DNA from: an uncultured Bacteroidota bacterium
Lineage (GTDB): Bacteria; Bacteroidota; Bacteroidia; Bacteroidales; 4484-276
Reading direction: 5' to 3'
Assembly: GCA_903930725.1 (NCBI GenBank)
Contig: CAIYZW010000773.1
Location: 1-7,131 of the forward strand
DNA: 7,131 nt
Shown: one piece after another, positions 6,246 to 7,131 of the stretch
Layout: each line of letters opens with the position of its first letter
How positions within the stretch are numbered: position 1 is the first letter of the stretch
Program-made: the position numbers and the translations under genes
Notes under the pieces: model-generated
What the model saw: the letters and a program-made list of their open reading frames with translations, nothing else
Databases searched by the model: none
What the model was told of the DNA's origin: nothing

Positions 6246-6938
6246 ATGAAAAAAGTAGTCGTTTTCACAGGTGCCGGCGTAAGTGCCGAAAGTGGGGTTA
6301 AAACCTTTCGCGACAGCGATGGGCTGTGGCGACATTACCGCTTCGAGGATGTGGCCAGTCCGCAAGCCTGGCACAATGACCCGGAACTGGTTCTTGAGTT
6401 TTACAACATTCGCCGCAAACAATTGCTCGAAGTAAGCCCCAACCCGGCGCACCTTGCATTGGTAAAACTTGAAGAGAAATTTGAGGTTCAGATTATCACT
6501 CAAAATGTAGATGATTTGCACAAGAGAGCCGGCTCAAAAAATGTTTTTCACCTGCACGGCGAAATCAGGAAATCACGCAGTACCGCCGATCCAAACTTAA
6601 TTTACAACATCGAAGGTTGGGAATTGAAATTTGGCGATACTTGTGAAAAAGGGAGTCAGCTCCGGCCACACGTAGTATGGTTTGGCGAGCAGGTTGATAC
6701 TTTTTCGGCAGCCACCGAAATTGCCACCGCAGCAGATATTTTCATCGTCATCGGCACGTCGCTGGTGGTTTATCCGGCGGCAGGCCTGGTAGATTATGTC
6801 CCGGATTTATCGCCAAAATATCTGATTGACCCAAAAGCAAATATGCCCTGGGCCATTCAAAATCTGACGATAATTCAGGAAAAAGCAGGAAAAGCGGTTC
6901 CCGAACTGGTCGAAAAACTATTAAATTCATCAGATTGA
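6246..6938 (+). CDS. cobB: NAD-dependent protein deacylase (class III sirtuin, zinc cysteines absent)
   Basis: Removes acyl groups from lysine, consuming NAD and giving nicotinamide and O-acyl-ADP-ribose; cytoplasmic. The 230-residue protein carries the sirtuin motifs in order: GAGVSAESG at 9-17, TFRD at 20-23, TQNVDDLH at 85-92, catalytic His104 in HLHGE, PHVVWFGE at 141-148, GTS at 170-172 and IDP at 194-196. Tyr53 and Arg56 (YNIRR) match the YxxR pair that binds succinyl or malonyl groups in SIRT5/CobB-type enzymes, so desuccinylase activity is plausible. The structural zinc site is missing: residues 107-140 hold a single Cys (Cys133) instead of two CxxC pairs, a form I recall from other Bacteroidota. 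The ATG at 6246 begins directly with the Rossmann strand. The gene starts just after the mdh terminator with no obvious promoter, and its TGA overlaps the recX start, suggesting co-transcription and coupled translation with recX. Confidence 0.94.
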   Translation: MKKVVVFTGAGVSAESGVKTFRDSDGLWRHYRFEDVASPQAWHNDPELVLEFYNIRRKQLLEVSPNPAHLALVKLEEKFEVQIITQNVDDLHKRAGSKNVFHLHGEIRKSRSTADPNLIYNIEGWELKFGDTCEKGSQLRPHVVWFGEQVDTFSAATEIATAADIFIVIGTSLVVYPAAGLVDYVPDLSPKYLIDPKANMPWAIQNLTIIQEKAGKAVPELVEKLLNSSD

Positions 6939-7131
6939 AAACACAGGGCAAAGGAAAATATTCGCCGGAAGAAGCACTGGCAAAAGCCAGAAAATATTGT
7001 GCTTTGCAGGAACGATGCGCTTCGGAGGTGAAGGCCAAATTGTTTGAATGGTGCGGTGATGCTGTAGCCGAAAATGAAATAATCAGCCAGCTTACAAAGG
7101 AGAATTTTTTATCGGAATCAAGATTTGCCAA
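6935..7131 (+). CDS. recX: RecX regulatory protein, N-terminal part (3' end outside window)
   Basis: RecX binds RecA filaments and modulates recombination and the SOS response. The 65 codons present read KTQGKGKYSPEEALAKARKY after the initiator and end in NFLSESRFA. This fits the RecX pattern: a helix with ALxxAxxYxxxxxR, then ExxxKL, then a second helical repeat ending in LxxERFA-like sequence. Bacteroidota RecX proteins often carry the extra cysteines seen here (Cys22, Cys28, Cys40). The likely start is the TTG at 6935, which overlaps the sirtuin stop as TTGA. No in-frame ATG or GTG lies near that point, though the frame is open further upstream inside the sirtuin gene. There is no separate promoter or clear Shine-Dalgarno, so translation probably depends on the ribosome finishing the sirtuin. 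Roughly the first 40 percent of a typical protein of about 150-160 residues is in the window. Confidence 0.85.
   Translation, partial: MKTQGKGKYSPEEALAKARKYCALQERCASEVKAKLFEWCGDAVAENEIISQLTKENFLSESRFA

Noticed and set aside
1496..6938. nadK, mdh and the sirtuin as an NAD-metabolism gene cluster
   Set aside because: They lie on different strands, separated by unrelated genes and terminators. The shared cofactor looks coincidental rather than operonic.
6748..7131. A minus-strand open frame opposite the sirtuin and recX
   Set aside because: The plus strand codes for conserved sirtuin and RecX sequence throughout; the opposite frame has no recognisable domain.

Overview
The window looks like an ordinary chromosomal stretch from a member of the Bacteroidota, probably the Bacteroidales/Marinilabiliales side. 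The evidence is the moderately AT-rich composition, Bacteroidota-style gene content (an LDH-like malate dehydrogenase, a sirtuin without the zinc cysteines, a CBS plus ACT-like protein next to NAD kinase), scarce Shine-Dalgarno sequences, and exact matches to the Bacteroidota -7 promoter element TAnnTTTG in four gaps. The phylum call is an inference from these features; no 16S or marker search was possible.

Layout, left to right. (1) The 5' end of leucyl-tRNA synthetase (leuS, minus strand) runs off the left edge. (2) A divergent lipoprotein with five consecutive 34-residue TPR units lies on the plus strand. It converges on the next block across a gap of about 50 bases filled by an imperfect seven-base tandem repeat. 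(3) A minus-strand block holds rsgA, the CBS/ACT-like gene and nadK in transcription order. A terminator-like hairpin separates rsgA from the CBS gene, and nadK has its own promoter candidate. (4) Divergent from rsgA is a seven-helix membrane protein that resembles PrsW-type intramembrane proteases but has lost the residues expected at the metal-binding positions. (5) Malate dehydrogenase (mdh) is followed by a strong intrinsic terminator. (6) A class III sirtuin deacylase overlaps by four bases the start of recX, which runs off the right edge.

The genes serve housekeeping roles: translation (leuS), 30S ribosome maturation (rsgA), NADP supply (nadK), the TCA cycle (mdh), NAD-dependent protein deacylation (sirtuin) and RecA control (recX). 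I see no insertion sequence, phage, CRISPR, toxin-antitoxin or defence module, no RNA gene, and no gap over 300 bases. I do not see a clearly new system. The items most worth a second look are the PrsW-like protein with degenerate active-site positions, the sirtuin-recX overlap, the heptad repeat between two stop codons, and the hairpins ahead of the CBS and sirtuin genes.
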